Origin: Bemisia tabaci | Lineage: Eukaryota; Arthropoda; Insecta; Hemiptera; Aleyrodidae | Length of the DNA: 64,000 nucleotides | Assembly (NCBI RefSeq): GCF_918797505.1 | Contig: NC_092796.1 | Location: forward strand, 28,654,098-28,718,097 | Reading direction: 5' to 3' | Shown here: positions 43,681 through 54,665 of the stretch, piece after piece | Layout of the letters: each line of letters begins with the position of its first letter | How positions within the stretch are numbered: position 1 is the first letter of the stretch | Notes under the pieces: model-generated | The model's input: the letters and a program-made list of their open reading frames with translations, nothing else | The model's database searches: none | Told to the model about the DNA's origin: nothing | Translations under genes and position numbers: made by a program

Positions 43681-44432
43681 TGGACGTATCTCTGCCTAAT
43701 GGTCCCAGGTATTTGTGGGAAAGAAGAGGTGTGCTGGTTAATTGAGGTCCGCGGCGAATGAATGGGAATTATAAAGCACCAGTGACGTCAGCGATAAAGC
43801 CGCAGCCGCGGTCGCCCGTGGTGATCTTGAACTCATGAGCCCTGTCCAGAACGCTCTTTTGTCATGCCCACGGCTCATGAGTGCAGCATATTTTGGCGCT
43901 TAGTTTCGTTTGGTAAAATGTAGTGTACCGTCTTTCCATTTCCGCAAAAGGAATCACGTCCTCTTGCATATTGTTGCTTATTCAGCTCACCACGAGTACA
44001 CCCCGCACTGAAAAAAAAAAGTTCGGTCGTATGTACCAAAGTTCGGTGTTCCATATCATCCAAACTAATTCGGTTCGTCAAACTGAAGTTTCGGTTCGTA
44101 ACACTGAATTTTCGGTTCGTCAAACTGATTTTCAGCCCGTCAAACTGAATTTTCGGTTCGTCAAACTGAATTTTGGGTTCATCAAACTGAATTTTCAGTC
44201 CGTCAAACAGAAATTTCGGTTCGTGTAACCAAACTTGTGCGGTATAGTGAACTGACGAACTAAGTTTGGTCATACATGCCGAATGTTCGGTTACATGAAC
44301 CTAAAGTTCAGTTTGACAAACCGAATATTTGGGATGATATGGAACACGGAATGTTCGGTTCATTTGACCAAATTTTTTTTTCAGTGCATCTCTCTCACTC
44401 ATCTATAGTTCCGTTTAGCAGAAATACGTCCA
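43681..44432. mobile_element. Family B MITE interrupted by a CACTG MITE
   Basis: Ends TTGGACGTATCTCTGCC (from 43680) and the complement of TTGGACGTATTTCTGC. Its body contains AGTGACGTCAGCG and GAACTCATGAGCCCTGTCC, the inverted counterparts of 5811-5880. The CACTG element at 44006-44386 accounts for its extra length. Confidence 0.75.
44006..44386. mobile_element. CACTG-ended MITE with 21-bp internal repeats
   Basis: 381 bp, from CACTGAAAAAAAAAAGTTCG to a T run ending TTTTTTTTTCAGTG. At 44071-44230 about eight tandem units of roughly 21 bp (TTCGGTTCGTCAAACTGAAT type) lie between inverted GTTCGG words. No clear 2-bp duplication (CG and CA). Confidence 0.8.
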
Positions 44433-44968
44433 ATGTACTTTGTCATCAACAGGAACACGGTCGTTTTAAGGTTATGCGCCAGTCAAATCCACCAATGGAA
44501 TCGGCCCATTTACAGTAAGTTACAGGATCAGGCTGCAACCAATTCATACGCGGGTATGTTGCAACGGTGCAGCGATGCCAAGAGATGGTCCCCCTTCCTC
44601 TCCACCACGTCCTTAGCACCACCGGCGGACGGAATCCTTCTCCGAGATAAACTCATTATCCTGCATTTCATTTCAGTTTTGTTTTCTCCCACACATGGAC
44701 ACCAGCGAGCCCGTCGGTGATGTGCAGTGCTCAGAATTCAGGTCTTGTCCAGCAACGAAAAGCGCGTTTAGACCGAGAATTAATTGGACGACGTCCTCCG
44801 CGCTGTTGCCATATTCGGGAAATTCTCGACGTCCAATGACGTGCGAGAAAACACTCATCGCGACCGGCAACGTTGGTTTGGTGCTCCGACTCGTGCATAT
44901 CATCCTAGCTGCAACCTGAATTTTTCTTCCTTCGTTTTCAGCTCACGTTGCTTCGGTGATTTAAGATG
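44433..44968. other. No gene recognised
   Basis: Mixed sequence. Plus and minus frames around 44673-44919 overlap without a domain. Confidence 0.35.
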
Positions 44969-45214
44969 CTCCCGTGCTGAAGGAAACCTCGTATGAGCAA
45001 CCAAATGTTGCTAAATCTCCTCTCTCAGAATACGGATTTTCCTCTTTGTTCGCACTTCTGCCGATTTTTTTAAAAATTTTACTCGTAGTTTGACCTGTAG
45101 AATTTGAAATTCTGAGGGAAAAATATATATGAAGAATCTCCTAAAAAGTAACTATTTTATCGGGGAGGCAACATTCGAACATGCGTTTGTTCTTTTTCTC
45201 CCGCAGCACAGCAA
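44969..45214. mobile_element. Family A MITE, divergent
   Basis: CTCCCGTGCTGAAGGAAACC and TTTTCTCCCGCAGCACAGCA are the ends. Flanks GATG and TATG match at 3 of 4 positions. Confidence 0.6.
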
Positions 45215-45395
45215 TATGAGGACCAAAGGTCACATGTATTGCCTTAACCAGGAATATATCATGGGGAAGGGAGGAAATTCGATTGTAATACTTATTCCTA
45301 AATAAAAATTACGAAAGTTGACGAAAGCGATGTGCCCTCCATGTTCCTATGCAGACAGGTGCTTGTGCTTCTTTTTTTTGTTCTTATTTCTCATG

Positions 45396-45953
45396 CAGAA
45401 GACTCTGGATTATCCGGCTTTCGTATTATCCGGACTCTGGATTATCCGGATCGATTTTGCAACCATGTAACTACGTACGCATTCCGATAAGTGAGCGGAT
45501 CCGCGGAGAAGCGGTCGCAAGGCATATTGGCGCCTGCAAGGCTGAAGGAATACTTCACGCATTGCGCCAAACAGTGAGGTCGGCGTGGAACGCATTAGCG
45601 CCTTCAAGATTGCATAAATACTTCTCGCATTACGCCAAACGCAGTGCAGACGGTTAGTTAGCCTAAAGCGCACATTAGCGGCTACAAGACCGTATGAATA
45701 CTTCACTCATTGCGCGCTTTAATCGTTGTATTGTAATTTATCGTTGTCGGCTACCGCTACCATTCACAATCACCATTGAGTCGTTCAATTTGGCGTTCAC
45801 CTTTTAAATTCGAGTTGGTATGTACATGATGTATACATAATAAGAATACTGTGGTGTTGGTTGGTGGTGTTTGTGTTTACTACTATTATCCGGATTTTTT
45901 TTTATCCGGATCGGGCCCGGCACCAATTAATCCGGATAATCCGGAGTCTACTG
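45396..45953. mobile_element. pogo-like non-autonomous element
   Basis: 558 bp, about 95% like 39403-39954 by eye: CAGAAGACTCTGGATTATCC at the left and GGATAATCCGGAGTCTACTG at the right. The right flank is TA; the left flank is TG. Three module units lie at 45527-45720. Confidence 0.85.
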
Positions 45954-46562
45954 TATTTCTTTTCTACTCTTTCTTCTTCTACTTTGATTTTCCTCAATCA
46001 GGTAGATGCTTTTACGAATGAGCCAAAAATAATATTTCTAGATAAGATTTCAGAATAATTCCTTAATTTCAGATTTCAGAATAAACCCTATTTTTAAAGG
46101 CAGTCCAATCGATACCTATTCGTGACAGTTCATACACTGCATGCAAACTGAAATTTCAGCGCTTCGAGTGGAAAAAAATACAATTTCTTTCGTGTTCTTC
46201 AGCTGGAATTCTATAAGATTCAGATGAGGTCCCATGGCTGGGAAACTTGTGGCCGGCATTAAGGTAATTGAAACGGGACTGGCAAAGCGTCAAAACACAA
46301 GAAGCAGAAGTTATACTGAGGGCATTAAATCTGCATTAATCTGTTGCATTACGAGATTCTCCGTGCGAATGATTTGCTTTTGCACCTAGGAGGAGACCCT
46401 CGTAATTAAATATCGTATGAATTCTCATGTCGGTTCACAGTCGGATTAGGATTGAAGAAAATTAACACTCTCCAACTACTCCACCACTCATAGGTGCATT
46501 TGAAATGTTAGTGATTTTACATTCTTCTTCAGCAGGTTTGAGAACACAAGCAAATTGCTAAT
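45954..46562. other. No gene recognised
   Basis: A+T-rich spacer without paired element ends. Confidence 0.4.
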
Positions 46563-46830
46563 AGTTTGAACAACACATGGTGGGAAATGAACATTGCTCG
46601 ATTGAGAAGCTTGCTGAAACCGTTGTAGTGCGCGATTTGACTCACGTAGAGCTTTAAGTTTTTTGTGAGCGGGCAGTTCAAATTCCTCGTAACCAATGTG
46701 AAATAAAAACGTTAATATCTTCGTTAGGAGTTGGTTTCAGTCATTTTCGTTGCGCGAAGCGTATTCTGTGTGAAATTTTGTTAAGAGACATGTATCAGAA
46801 TCCTTTAATTCGTACCTTGTCTAGTGGTCC
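46563..46830. repeat. Family J right half
   Basis: From AACAACACATGGTGGGAAAT to CCTTGTCTAGTGGTCC, nearly identical to 41574-41840. The left half is absent. Confidence 0.8.
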
Positions 46831-47277
46831 ATTAAGAAAAGTAACGATTTTAAGACTCGGTAATTGGTTCAGGAAATTGATCGTATATCAAGACCTTTAT
46901 TTTTTTCTCGTAAAACGGAAGGAATAAGCATGGATTAGACAACGCCAGAAACATCAGTGACCTCATCGGTGGAGCAGATCAGTGAAAAAGTCGCTAGAAT
47001 ATCTCCCCGGAGCAGTCCCCGGCGTGCGAGGTGGCAGGAGGCTCATCGGTGCGATACCGTTGATGTCACCGCTGGAAAGCGAAACACTTGACTTCTCGGT
47101 CCTCGGCGCCGCGCGGTGTCTTGCGACGCAACGCGCCGGGCGCTAACTCTCGGTCGCGGCAGATAAACTTTTCATCTTATCTGAAATTATATACTGTTGC
47201 CATGACGACGCCGCATTATTCGGGATTGGGGCGCCGCGACGCTCAGGACTCCACCGTTGCGACATGGTCAGCCGGGG
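46831..47277. other. GC-rich spacer, no recognised gene
   Basis: Contains a G+C-rich patch near 47100-47155. A 96-codon plus-strand frame (47088-47378) runs into the next repeat and has no domain. Confidence 0.35.
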
Positions 47278-47531
47278 AACCGGCGCCCGGAAAAACGCCC
47301 CATCCAATTCCGAACCAGGCCAAATTTCCCCTCATATCTCCATCATTTTCCACCAGTGTTATGAATATTTCCCCCTAAGATTTCCGCATACTTCAGAGAA
47401 AGTTGCAAATAAAATTATCCGAAATAAAATCCCCTTAAACATACCCACAAGATTCACGAAAAATAAGCATTTATCTCGCGAGATTTGACAGCCTTCGAGT
47501 GATCACACGATGTTTTTCTTCAGCACTGCGC
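47278..47531. mobile_element. Family A MITE, badly decayed
   Basis: CCGGAAAAACGCCCCATCC, then GGCCAAATTTCCCCTC, then ACGATGTTTTTCTTCAGCAC preserve the family order and length. Confidence 0.5.
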
Positions 47532-47955
47532 TGAAGCGGTGGATCTCCTCGAAATCTCGCAAGCTCTCCGGGGTGTTAAAGAGGTAAATATATAGACTTG
47601 GAGGTCTACAACGGTCATTCCTCAGTGCAAACTTATCCCTTTCAATTCATTTGTTCTTCCCTCTCTTGCCGTCTCTTTCTCCTATCCGCAGTTTTCCTCG
47701 CCCCTCCGTCCGCATCCCTGCTCGGGGCCGCCCTGATTATTCGTTGGCGCATCGATAGGTATGGGCGTTTGTCTATCCACGGTTTTGGAGAAGGCTTTTG
47801 GGAGCGACGTCTCAACGTGGCCTCCGCTTATGAGCTCCGTTCCTTACGAGCTCTGCATCCCGGCTCCTTTTGTCCTTCTCCGTTTTAGCGTTCTAATATC
47901 CGGGGAACACTGCGTATTTTAAACTGTATCATCCAGTTCCGCCCGTACGCTTTAA
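47532..47955. other. No gene recognised
   Basis: Mixed sequence. The 96-codon plus-strand frame at 47598-47888 is CT-rich and shows no domain. Confidence 0.35.
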
Positions 47956-48306
47956 TTAAGGTGAATGCCAACGCCTTGGTGCAGCATCAACAAATTTCTT
48001 CATTACTTTGTACCGTCTCGCTGTCAATTTATCGCAAGAATCATTGTTGCTAGATCGCTCGCAATTTGTAGTTTCTCTGGCGAGAGAATATAGCTCCATT
48101 AACTCAACAGTTTGTGTAATTTTTAGCCTAGATTTTTCTGCAGCCTGATTGTTGAAATCTATGTCGTCACGACAAGAATCGAAAATCGATATATCGCACG
48201 GCGCAGATAGGGCTATGTCTTGTCTTATCGTGCCGACATAGCCAGTTAAAGTTTCAACAATCCGGTTGCTGATTTTTAGTGTAACTAGAAGGAAAATCAG
48301 TGGCAT
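47956..48306 (-). CDS. 116-codon ORF, unidentified, possibly secreted
   Basis: The minus-strand ATG at 48306 is the first Met after an in-frame TAA nine codons upstream; the frame stops at TAA near 47956. The product would begin MPLIFLLVTLKISNR, a short hydrophobic stretch that could be a weak signal peptide. It continues with four or more Cys (CDISIFDSC and later CERSSNNDSC) and charged helical stretches (MELYSLARETTNC). I recognise no family. Against a real gene: within the frame, GATTGTTGAAA...CTATGTCG occurs as an inverted pair (about 48140-48175 and 48220-48265), so part may derive from a small inverted-repeat element, and no splice or promoter evidence is available. Confidence 0.28.
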   Translation of the reverse strand: MPLIFLLVTLKISNRIVETLTGYVGTIRQDIALSAPCDISIFDSCRDDIDFNNQAAEKSRLKITQTVELMELYSLARETTNCERSSNNDSCDKLTARRYKVMKKFVDAAPRRWHSP

Positions 48307-48403
48307 TTTTAAAGCTAGTCTAGTTTGTTATGATAACAGGATGACGGAGAAAAGGCTGCCAAGGAAGATGTTCGTTTGAGTTTCTCCTAGGAGGAGTCAA
48401 ACG

Positions 48404-48625
48404 TACCGCGTTAAGCAGAATGTAAGCAAAACAGGCTACAGCTATTTGCCAAAGTTAATTGGTCACTTTGATTTTTTACATAAAAACGGTTGTGCGGATT
48501 TATGTGCAAATTTCAGTGAATTTTTTGCATAGTACGAGACAAATTCCTTAAAATGTTCCTGAAATTTTCAAAAGAATCCGCACAAATGCTCTGTTTTGTG
48601 TTTTTGAAAATTAGGTTTGGTTTGT
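48404..48625. mobile_element. Family C MITE, right end lost
   Basis: TACCGCGTTAAGCAGAATGT, then ACGGTTGTGCGGATTTATGT, then GAATCCGCACAAATGC follow the family C order. The terminal GCGGTCCA is missing. Confidence 0.6.
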
Positions 48626-49189
48626 TCCAATCGCTCCACTCTTCAGTCATCAGTTATCACTTGGCAAATCTAAGCGTTGACTTCCAAGGGCAACTTTCAC
48701 ACTTTGGGCATGATGACAGTACGGGGTCTCCCAAAAATATCGCCTCTGGCTATTTCCTGATAATTTCTGAAGTCATCTTTCTAATAATTATCTATCTACG
48801 TTTCAGTCGCGTATTGCTGATCGATAAATCGATCTATCGCCGGGCAGAACTGGTCTCAGTTCCCAACCAGAAGCGGTCATTGGTCGATGCGCATCTCTGC
48901 TCCGGGGGGAGGGGAGGTAGGGGGCACGATGCCCCTCGCCGAAGACCCGAAGATCAGAGCCGGTGTGACCATAGACCTGGCCGAAGGCCAACTGCCAGTA
49001 CCTGCATGTACTTCCAATTAAACTTTTCTCATAGCCTCGCCCGTAGATTATGCTCCTAAGTGCAAATACGCATAATTAATTCATTCATTGAGTCCGGCTT
49101 GACCGGCTCCGCGCGAGCAGGTACTTCGCACTTCTTTGTTCTTCGGCCATTGTTGCCGAATTAAGGAGGATGAGCTTTCCCTCAACTGC
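48626..49189. other. No gene recognised
   Basis: A 168-codon plus-strand frame (48553-49059) starts inside the family C repeat and has no domain; I treat it as chance. Confidence 0.4.
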
Positions 49190-49455
49190 GGACTGATTAT
49201 TGAAATTGATAGACGAAGCTATAGCCAAGAAGACACAAGGAGTATGGAGCGATTCTATTGGTTGAAACAGCTGGTTCCTTTAGAATAAGGAAGAAAATGA
49301 TGGTCTAACTATCGGGTCTCTCGTGGGTTGCCGTTAGTTAGTCTATTTCTTACCTCCTTTGTCCATTGCAGCCACCCGCTGCCGCCAATAGGATCCCTTC
49401 ACATCTCTTTTGTCTTCTTTGTCTATAGCTTTGTCTATCAATTTCAAAAATCGGT
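49190..49455. repeat. Family K inverted pair
   Basis: AAATTGATAGACGAAGCTAT (left) and ATAGCTTTGTCTATCAATTT (right) face each other, with further pairing of GATTCTATTGG and CCAATAGGATC. Related to 34279-34690. Confidence 0.6.
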
Positions 49456-49799
49456 TTGTTGGATTCGTACAAAATAAGTCAAGACTCATGCCGAGTTTGG
49501 GGTTCAGCTGGATTGCATTTTGCAATAAAGAACCACTCTCTCTGGCCCTTCCATAAAAGAACCTATCTGCATAAGGAAACCGATGGAATATGTGCTGGTT
49601 CTAGAATGAGCCAGAAATAGTGCTTCTTTATTGCAAAAAGTGGTCCAGTCATAGTAAAGAGGGCATTTGCTTGAGCATATGTCAATTTCCTTAGTGGAAC
49701 TAAAGTCGTTTAGTAACTAGAGGTGATTATTGGAATTGGTACCTTATTGTGTTTCGACGGTAAAACTTATTCCAAACCACGTATCACAGGCAGAATCTA
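49456..49799. other. No gene recognised
   Basis: TTTATTGCAATAAAG-type words near 49521 and 49624 face each other (TTTTGCAATAAAGAA and TTCTTTATTGCAAAA), perhaps another small inverted element of about 115 bp. No coding signal. Confidence 0.35.
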
Positions 49800-49914
49800 A
49801 TGGAGGGTGTAGGGGGCATACGCTCCCCCTCCCCGTTTGCCCGAAAAAAAGGAGTACGAAAAAGGGGAGAAAGAAAAAAGAAAAAACGAAGGAGAGAGAA
49901 AGGAAGGACGCCTA
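49800..49914. repeat. Family G remnant
   Basis: GGCATACGCTCCCCCTCCCC, then CCGAAAAAAAGGAG, an A/G-rich stretch and GGAAGGACGCCTAAAT, as at 30841-31100. The GGAACGAA array is absent here. Confidence 0.55.
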
Positions 49915-50146
49915 AATAACTGGAATAACGCCGTATACGCCATCAGACATTGCCAAATTTCCTTCGAATAATCACAAATTTACAGGAAAATTCGTGAATA
50001 TTTTTCTTCCGATTTTCCAGAGGATTTCGTCCGTAATTTGATTTAAAAAACCTGCAAAATGTCAAGAAAAAATACTCACAACTCTCTCGGAAATTACATA
50101 TTTTTTTGAGGAAATTTGGCAACATTTCATAGGCCATCCAACGTCC
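49915..50146. mobile_element. Family A MITE, both ends damaged
   Basis: AATAACGCCGTATACGCCAT, then CATTGCCAAATTTCCTTCGA, and later GGAAATTTGGCAACATTTC. Terminal CTGCCGTGC is missing on both sides. Confidence 0.6.
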
Positions 50147-50395
50147 ATATGAGCCCCAGTTTGACAGCGTCGGACTGCTCCCGTGAACAAGTCTTCATGT
50201 TGCTTCTGAACCTCATCCGGAATTACCCTCCATGTTCAGGCTGCACCAGAAGAATGCCCGGCGAAGGAGGATGCGCGAATGTTGTTGCACCTACCGGTGA
50301 GTGGTGACTGGTGAGTGTTGATCGTTGAACCTGCCTCTGACGCACTCGTCGTCCCCGAGTTGCGTGGCCATCAACTACTTGTGCATCCAGGTATT

Positions 50396-50640
50396 CTCCC
50401 GTGCTAAGGAAAAACGTCGTATGAACCTTTAGACGTTGCCAAATTTCGATCTCCAAAACACAAGTTTCCTGGTAAACTTAGAAATATTTTTTTTCCAATT
50501 TATCAGATAACGTTGTTTGCAATTTCACCTAAATTTCCTGAGAATCCCAAGAAAAGAGATTCATGAATTTCCTTAAAAATAAACATTTTATTTAGGAAAT
50601 TTGGCATCTCTCGAATGTTCATACGGCGTTCCTCACGCAG
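50396..50640. mobile_element. Family A MITE
   Basis: CTCCCGTGCTAAGGAAAAAC to GTTCATACGGCGTTCCTCAC plus GCAG; the right terminus has a small deletion. Left flank TATT is not matched on the right. Confidence 0.65.
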
Positions 50641-50739
50641 TTCTTATCACGTTCTTCTTCACTTTCTTCACGTTCTTATAACGGCAGTATATACTGCCAG
50701 TTCACCGGAAAGAGCAGTAACTCTCATATTGTCTAAGTA

Positions 50740-51676
50740 CCCTAGTAAAAATTTGTAGTAGAATCTGTGTTCCAAAATACCATAGACCTACGGCCGGCTG
50801 TAAAATATCCGATAGCTTCTATATCCAGCTACACAATTTCTTATAGCCTCTTATAATCGACGGCGATTAAGCAACTTACAGCCAGGCGATAAAGTGTATG
50901 CTAAACGTCACTAATTACGGATGCGAGGACTTAGTGAGTTTTTGGACCACTGTTCTCTTTTTGGGCCGTAGTATCTTGATTTATTTTGCAAGGAAAGCTC
51001 CGTACTTTTGATGGATGCCTGCCATTCCTAATATATTAGAGCGCCTTCAGTTTCGTATGATACTGTGCACTACCTCTGGTGTGAAATAGTTGCTTCAAGA
51101 GTCGTGGCACGCTGCGGTGCGGCAGGCGGGCAGCCAGCGCGAAACGCGCATTGGCGCCTACAAACCTAACAGGGATACTTCACGCGTTGTGCAATGCGTG
51201 AAGTATCCCTGTTAGGTTTGTAGGCGGCAGTGCGTCGCCGCTCCGCTTTGTGTTAGGTTGTAATCTTTAATCTGGCGGAGTCAGCGTTATTCAACTCATG
51301 ATTTTGAAATGTTTGCACATCCTGTATGGATTATTCTCGTTTTAATTGATGGAAAAAAATATGTATTAAAGGAAAATATAACGTGTGTTTTGTAAATATT
51401 AAGGTGGTTCCGTATCAAACTTAATGATTTCAAAAGCACACGAATTTCTACACAATTTCTTATGGCCTTTTATAATCGATGGCGAAAAAGTGTAAAGCCC
51501 GGCGACAGGAACTATAGCCCGGCTGCATAATTTTTTTTTCGCTTCGTATAGCCTGGCCGTATAATTTTCTCCGCATTCTACAGCCAGCTATATGATTTTC
51601 TGCAGCCTTCTTTAGCCGGCTATAAGAATTCCTATGGTATTTTAAACGCAGCTCTTATCTCCAATTTTTACCAGGG
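50740..51676. mobile_element. CCCTGG-ended element, second copy, TA flanks
   Basis: 937 bp, close to 11179-12127 throughout. Ends CCCTAGTAAAAATT and AATTTTTACCAGGG with TA on both sides. The central palindrome is at 51153-51228. Confidence 0.8.
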
Positions 51677-51855
51677 TACAGTTTCCCTCAAAGCATCTAA
51701 TTTAGATGAACTCATTGCTTCGGCTAAAACATCGGGATTCGTCTAATTTGTATGAAAACCAGACACGGAGAGTATATTCATCACAAAAGTCTGGTTAACA
51801 CGGTAAGTAAAACATAAAATAACCTTAGTCTTCCGTTGACGATTTCAAGAGACAT

Positions 51856-52072
51856 TGCCAGCTAGTTTTCCTGAAGAAATTGAATAAAAAATTAGGAGTG
51901 GATACCAACGTCGCAATCGGAGAAATGCAAGTTCCCAGTCTCTCCATTGCTTTCTGCGCTAAATTCACTGCAAACTGTACCGAAATCAACACCAAATTTG
52001 TGTTGGTTTGTCTTTCTCTTCCTATATTAACAGAATGTAACAAAAGAACACAAATATTTTTATCAGTGTGAA
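51856..52072. repeat. Family F dispersed repeat
   Basis: Shares CTAAATTCACTGCAAACTGT and neighbouring words with 8404-8690. Confidence 0.45.
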
Positions 52073-52079
52073 ATTTGTG

Positions 52080-52490
52080 CGGCGGGCCGGGTTGCATACG
52101 CTCGGGGAAAACACTGATCGCCCATTCGCACCTGAACCTTATATTGAGAACCATCGCGAGCGCGCGTACCTAGGCCGTTGGCAGATCTCACATTTCGCCC
52201 GCAAAATCGAGCGTATGCAACCCGGCCAACCGCAGAGTTAAAATAGTTGCATGTTGGGTTCAAACCCAACTTCTTATATTCTTCAATTGTTCTTCTGTTG
52301 TTTCGAGTCGGAAGAGCGTTCCGTTTTCTCTGTCGTTTAAAAAAGGCTCATGTTATATCGCAATTCTGACTATAAGTATTCTTAGTTCATGCACCTGAAC
52401 CCTAACTGATAGAAGAGGACGTGACAAAAAGCGAATGCAAACTTGCAATTCGCATGTGGGATTTAAATGAAATCTATGAATCAGATGGGG
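52080..52490. repeat. Third arm of the 1.4-kb inverted-repeat family
   Basis: From the inverted pair GGCCGGGTTGCATACGCTCG (about 52085) and CGAGCGTATGCAACCCGGCC (about 52207) it continues like 1800-2090: AAAATAGTTGCATGTTGGGT, ACCTGAACC, GCAAACTTGCAATTC, GAATCAGATGG. It is single-armed here and interrupted by a MITE near 52490-52711. Confidence 0.65.
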
Positions 52491-52711
52491 GAAAACACTA
52501 GAAGTGGCCCGAGTACTGCATGTAACAAGGTGGGGAAATGGTGCTGGGTCTACACCATTTCGCAGGGAAATCAAAGCCAAGAAGTTCCACAAATTATAAT
52601 TAGAGTCAAAAATATTTTTTTTAACTTAATTAATACTTATTAATTTTTGGAATTTCTTGGCTTTGAATTCCCCGCGAAATAGTGTGGACCCTGCACCATT
52701 TTTCCACCCTG
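52490..52711. mobile_element. MITE in the third arm, long target duplication
   Basis: CAAGGTGGGGAAATGGTGCT (52526) faces the complement of CAGGGTGGAAAAATGGTGCA (ending 52711), and AAAGCCAAGAAGTTCCA faces TGGAATTTCTTGGCTTT. GAATCAGATGG stands both before (about 52476) and after (52711) it, so the duplication is about 9-11 bp, a Mutator-like size. Confidence 0.6.
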
Positions 52712-53338
52712 AATCAGATGGTAAAGTACTAATCACTACCAGTCTATACACTTCCCGCAGTTTAAATGACGGTCATTCTATTTGTATGTGAAGGAAGAGA
52801 ATTTTAAATTCAGAGGCAGAGAAGGAAAACGTAAAATTTAAAGTAAAATTTAACAACCCAGAAATCTTATAAAATAACATGCTCCGTCCCTAAAACGTTA
52901 GGTCCATTTCCTCTCAAAACTTCATTTTTGGCCCACCGCTCACTTTAGGCACACGTCAGCACACGGATTCTTTGCTCTATCGCATTAGATCCGAATAATA
53001 ACAATGGCATAACCTCTCCCAATGTCACCGATGAGGATAAATCGATAAATACGTGTAGCTTTTCTGTAATTCAGCACTAATAACGTCGATTGGCGGCCCG
53101 CACTCGCGTCGCGGCAACTTTGTACCCCTGCGTGCCCCCCCCCCCTCTCCCTCTCAACTGCCTCCCTCTCGACTACTGCACATCCGCATCGGTCAATGCA
53201 CATCGCACGGCGCAGCGCATCACGGTCGCGTTGCTCAAGGTCGTCGCCACCCCCCACTCTTTCCACCACGCTTGTAGAAATGTAGATCCTTCAATGATTG
53301 CACCCTTGTAAACTTTCATACCCTATTTCTGCCAAGGA
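52712..53338. other. No gene recognised
   Basis: Includes a C run near 53138-53146. Overlapping frames on both strands at 52985-53311 show no domain. Confidence 0.35.
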
Positions 53339-53515
53339 AAAACGACCCATGACCGTGCGGAGGTGAGTACTTTTCTCTCACAAATCATTTACTCTCAGAA
53401 TAAGATACGCGAATATTTTTATTTACAGTTCCCATGCGCTCTTCGTTAAAAAGTAAGTATCAATCAAGAAAATTTGGGTTTTATTCAAGAAAAAAAAAAT
53501 GTGGCACCGTCTGAG
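53339..53515. repeat. Family A remnant
   Basis: CTGCCAAGGAAAAACGACCC at the left and TGTGGCACCGTCTGAG at the right. The middle is shortened. Confidence 0.4.
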
Positions 53516-53955
53516 TAAAATTTACTCTTCCTAGCTGGATTATAAGGTATTTTAACGCTTTTGGCCGTGAAGTTTCAACTTATCAGTCATCAGTTCAAAC
53601 TTATGGATCGTATTCGATACATCAAACAGGTGAGATTGTATCCATTAAGACTGGTTCAACATGTAAACATAGCCTCAAAAGTCGATCGTGTAATTTGTGG
53701 GAACGGGGTTTTGAGATAGATTCTTGATTCGCACCAGCACCATAAGATAATGAAAAGTGAAATTTTTGGGAATTTTCTAAAATCTTTGCCAGAGATCATG
53801 TTCTATTGTTCTGAGCGCAACGATAGATCGAGCTACCAACGAATACGATTTATTTTCCGCGAGGATGAACCACGCTGGAGAGGTCACCGCGGAAGAATGC
53901 TGAAAGTTATTGTGGAGCAACGCCTGGAGGCGAGCTTTGGACCACACATACTCAA

Positions 53956-54080
53956 ATCGTCGCTCCTCTGACGTAAGGGCGTATCTCGATTTCGGGATGA
54001 GCCCCAGAAAGCATGGATTCTTATGCGAAACAGAGTTCACGTGGAAATCGAGGTACGCCCTTACGTCAGAGGAGCGACGA
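53956..54080. mobile_element. Family H palindromic MITE
   Basis: CGTCGCTCCTCTGACGTAAG and CTTACGTCAGAGGAGCGACG are exact inverted ends of about 26 bp including the next six bases. The core is GCATGGATTCTTATGCGAAA. Damaged relatives at 478 and 42588. Confidence 0.8.
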
Positions 54081-54665
54081 AATTACGTGCTAATGCCGCG
54101 ACGAGAGCGGCGAATGACGTCCAGGTTACAAAAGAGCAAAGAGCGAAACACCCATCGCCAGCCGAGCCGCGGTGACCACACCAAAGTTCATTGAATTTTC
54201 TTCGAATTGGCCGGAGGCATGAGGCCTCATTGATACAAATACCTGCATGCTCAGGACTCATACATGATAGCAGAGTTGTCAAGCTGTGAGCGTCGTCGGA
54301 TGCGAATGCGGCTCGCAATGAACTTAACGACTTAACCGGGGGTGCCTCTCGTGCCCGGCAACACCCACGCATACCCACACAACTCACACAAACAAGTGTC
54401 CCTCCCACACGGAGTGTGTAGACAAATTGAATAATCCTCAAGGTTGCCAGTCGCGGCTACGCTAGCTTGCTATTCATTCATTAACGTCTTCGCCCTGGGT
54501 CCCGGGTCTGAGGCCTGGGCCTGGAGTTGGGGCCTCCGTAGAGTCATGAGTGGATGTGGGAATTATTCGGGAGGAGCATACCTTAAAGTGGGCCTATGGA
54601 AGCTTCCTTCAGGGCTCAGAAACGGGGATCCTGCGTAGTGTCCTCTAGAAAATTGCGAAAATATA
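54081..54665. other. No gene recognised
   Basis: A 126-codon minus-strand frame (54441-54061) runs into the family H MITE. It is Cys- and Ala-rich with no domain, and I treat it as chance. Confidence 0.35.

Noticed and set aside
44071..44230. CRISPR-like array
   Set aside because: The 21-bp units are adjacent, with no unique spacers, and lie inside a MITE of a eukaryotic genome.
48553..49059. 168-codon plus-strand frame
   Set aside because: It starts inside a family C MITE and shows no motif.
54061..54441. 126-codon minus-strand frame
   Set aside because: It ends inside the family H MITE and has no recognisable domain.
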